This document shows positions 63,643-64,000 of a stretch of 64,000 bases of DNA, in pieces; position 1 is the first letter of the stretch, and the number at the start of each line of letters is the position of its first letter. The DNA is taken from positions 124,001-188,000 of the forward strand of contig NZ_RBAL01000001.1 of the NCBI RefSeq assembly GCF_003626535.1, in the 5' to 3' direction. The stretch is from Streptomyces hoynatensis. Its GTDB lineage: Bacteria; Actinomycetota; Actinomycetes; Streptomycetales; Streptomycetaceae. The notes below the pieces were generated by a model, which ran no database searches, was not told the origin of the DNA, and worked only from the letters and a program-made list of their open reading frames with translations. The position numbers were made by a program, and so were the translations under genes.

Positions 63643-64000
63643 TCCCACACCTCGGGCAGGGCCGCGGTGACCGTCGTGGCGGTGGCGGGAGTGGGCGCCA
63701 GGCGGCCGGCAAGGCCGTGCAGGTAGGCGCCGGTGGCCGCGGCCTGCACCGGCGCGAGGCCCGCCGCGAGCAGGGAGCCCACGAGGCCGGAGAGCACGTC
63801 CCCGCTGCCGGCCGTGGCCAGCCAGGGCGTCCCCGTCGGGTTGACGTGCACCGGGCCGCCGCCCGGGGCGGCGATCAGGGTGGTCGAGCCCTTCAGCAGC
63901 ACGACGGCACCGAAGCGTTCCGCCAGCTTCCGCACCGAGCCCAGCCGGGACGCCTCCACCCCGGCGCGGTCCCCGCCGAGCAGGGCCGCCGCCTCGCCCG
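63603..64000 (-). CDS. nnrD: ADP-dependent NAD(P)H-hydrate dehydratase (partial)
   Basis: C-terminal part of the ribokinase-like NnrD domain that repairs hydrated NAD(P)H, using ADP in bacteria. The frame is open to the window edge, so the start and possibly an N-terminal NnrE epimerase domain lie beyond. AERFGAVVLLKGSTTLIAAP, the catalytic WLATAGSGDVLSGLVGSLLA and GAYLHGLAGRLA are diagnostic. It converges with and overlaps the Uma2 gene. In Streptomyces the epimerase-dehydratase fusion commonly lies near acpS and alr, matching this place. Confidence 0.92.
   Translation of the reverse strand, partial: GEAAALLGGDRAGVEASRLGSVRKLAERFGAVVLLKGSTTLIAAPGGGPVHVNPTGTPWLATAGSGDVLSGLVGSLLAAGLAPVQAAATGAYLHGLAGRLAPTPATATTVTAALPEVWDQLLSATEVSSEG

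Overview
The window is high-GC actinobacterial DNA with GTG and TTG starts and very few intergenic A/T runs. It carries the tRNA-Trp-secE-nusG, L11-L1, L10-L12, rpoBC, str (rpsL-rpsG-fusA-tuf), S10-spc-alpha and L13-S9 clusters in the order typical of actinomycetes. RpoB (1161 aa from a TTG start), RpoC (1299 aa), RpoA (340 aa) and a DUF5954 gene point to Streptomyces or a close relative in Streptomycetaceae. One departure is that rpsD, encoding a zinc-ligand-type S4, sits between rpsK and rpoA. From memory, Streptomyces coelicolor does not have it there.

Layout. 1-7.0 kb: end of an MFS drug exporter, murB, a divergent XRE regulator/SDR pair, adenosine deaminase, and a PLP aminotransferase. 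7.1-12.5 kb: tRNA-Trp, secE, nusG, L11, L1, a lipoprotein, and L10/L12 behind a leader with an attenuator-like hairpin. 12.8-20.4 kb: rpoB and rpoC. 20.7-25.3 kb: the str operon. 25.5-32.9 kb: an accessory block with a DUF485/ActP-type acetate symporter pair, a DUF5954 protein, a soluble LytS-like kinase with a LytTR regulator, and a second small-membrane-protein/SSS-symporter pair. 33.0-50.3 kb: S10-spc-alpha genes through rplQ, including secY, adk, map and infA. 50.3-55.8 kb: accessory DNA with a secreted CBM2-linked esterase behind a CebR-type operator, a second XRE regulator, and a compact DUF262 / DUF3696-ATPase / small-ORF cassette. 55.8-64 kb: truA, a membrane protein, rplM-rpsI, glmM, coaA, a degenerate GlmS glutaminase-domain protein, acpS, a Uma2-family nuclease, and the end of an nnrD-like NAD(P)HX dehydratase.

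Most genes form the core of gene expression: RNA polymerase (alpha, beta, beta'), NusG, elongation factors, IF-1 and about thirty ribosomal proteins, plus the Sec channel (SecE, SecY), methionine aminopeptidase and adenylate kinase. Cell-wall precursor genes (murB, glmM, glmS-like) and acyl-carrier/CoA genes (coaA, acpS) flank them. The points most worth following up are these. RpoB has Asn at the position of the main rifampicin-resistance serine and Thr at a neighbouring conserved Asn. The DUF262-DUF3696 cassette has overlapping genes, a frameshifted third gene and a 15-bp direct repeat on either side. The GlmS-like protein has lost both its isomerase half and its glutaminase signature residues. 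Upstream of rpoA there is a 14-bp-stem hairpin followed by five exact 10-bp tandem repeats. No sequence searches were possible, so family names rest on recognised motifs, length and context.
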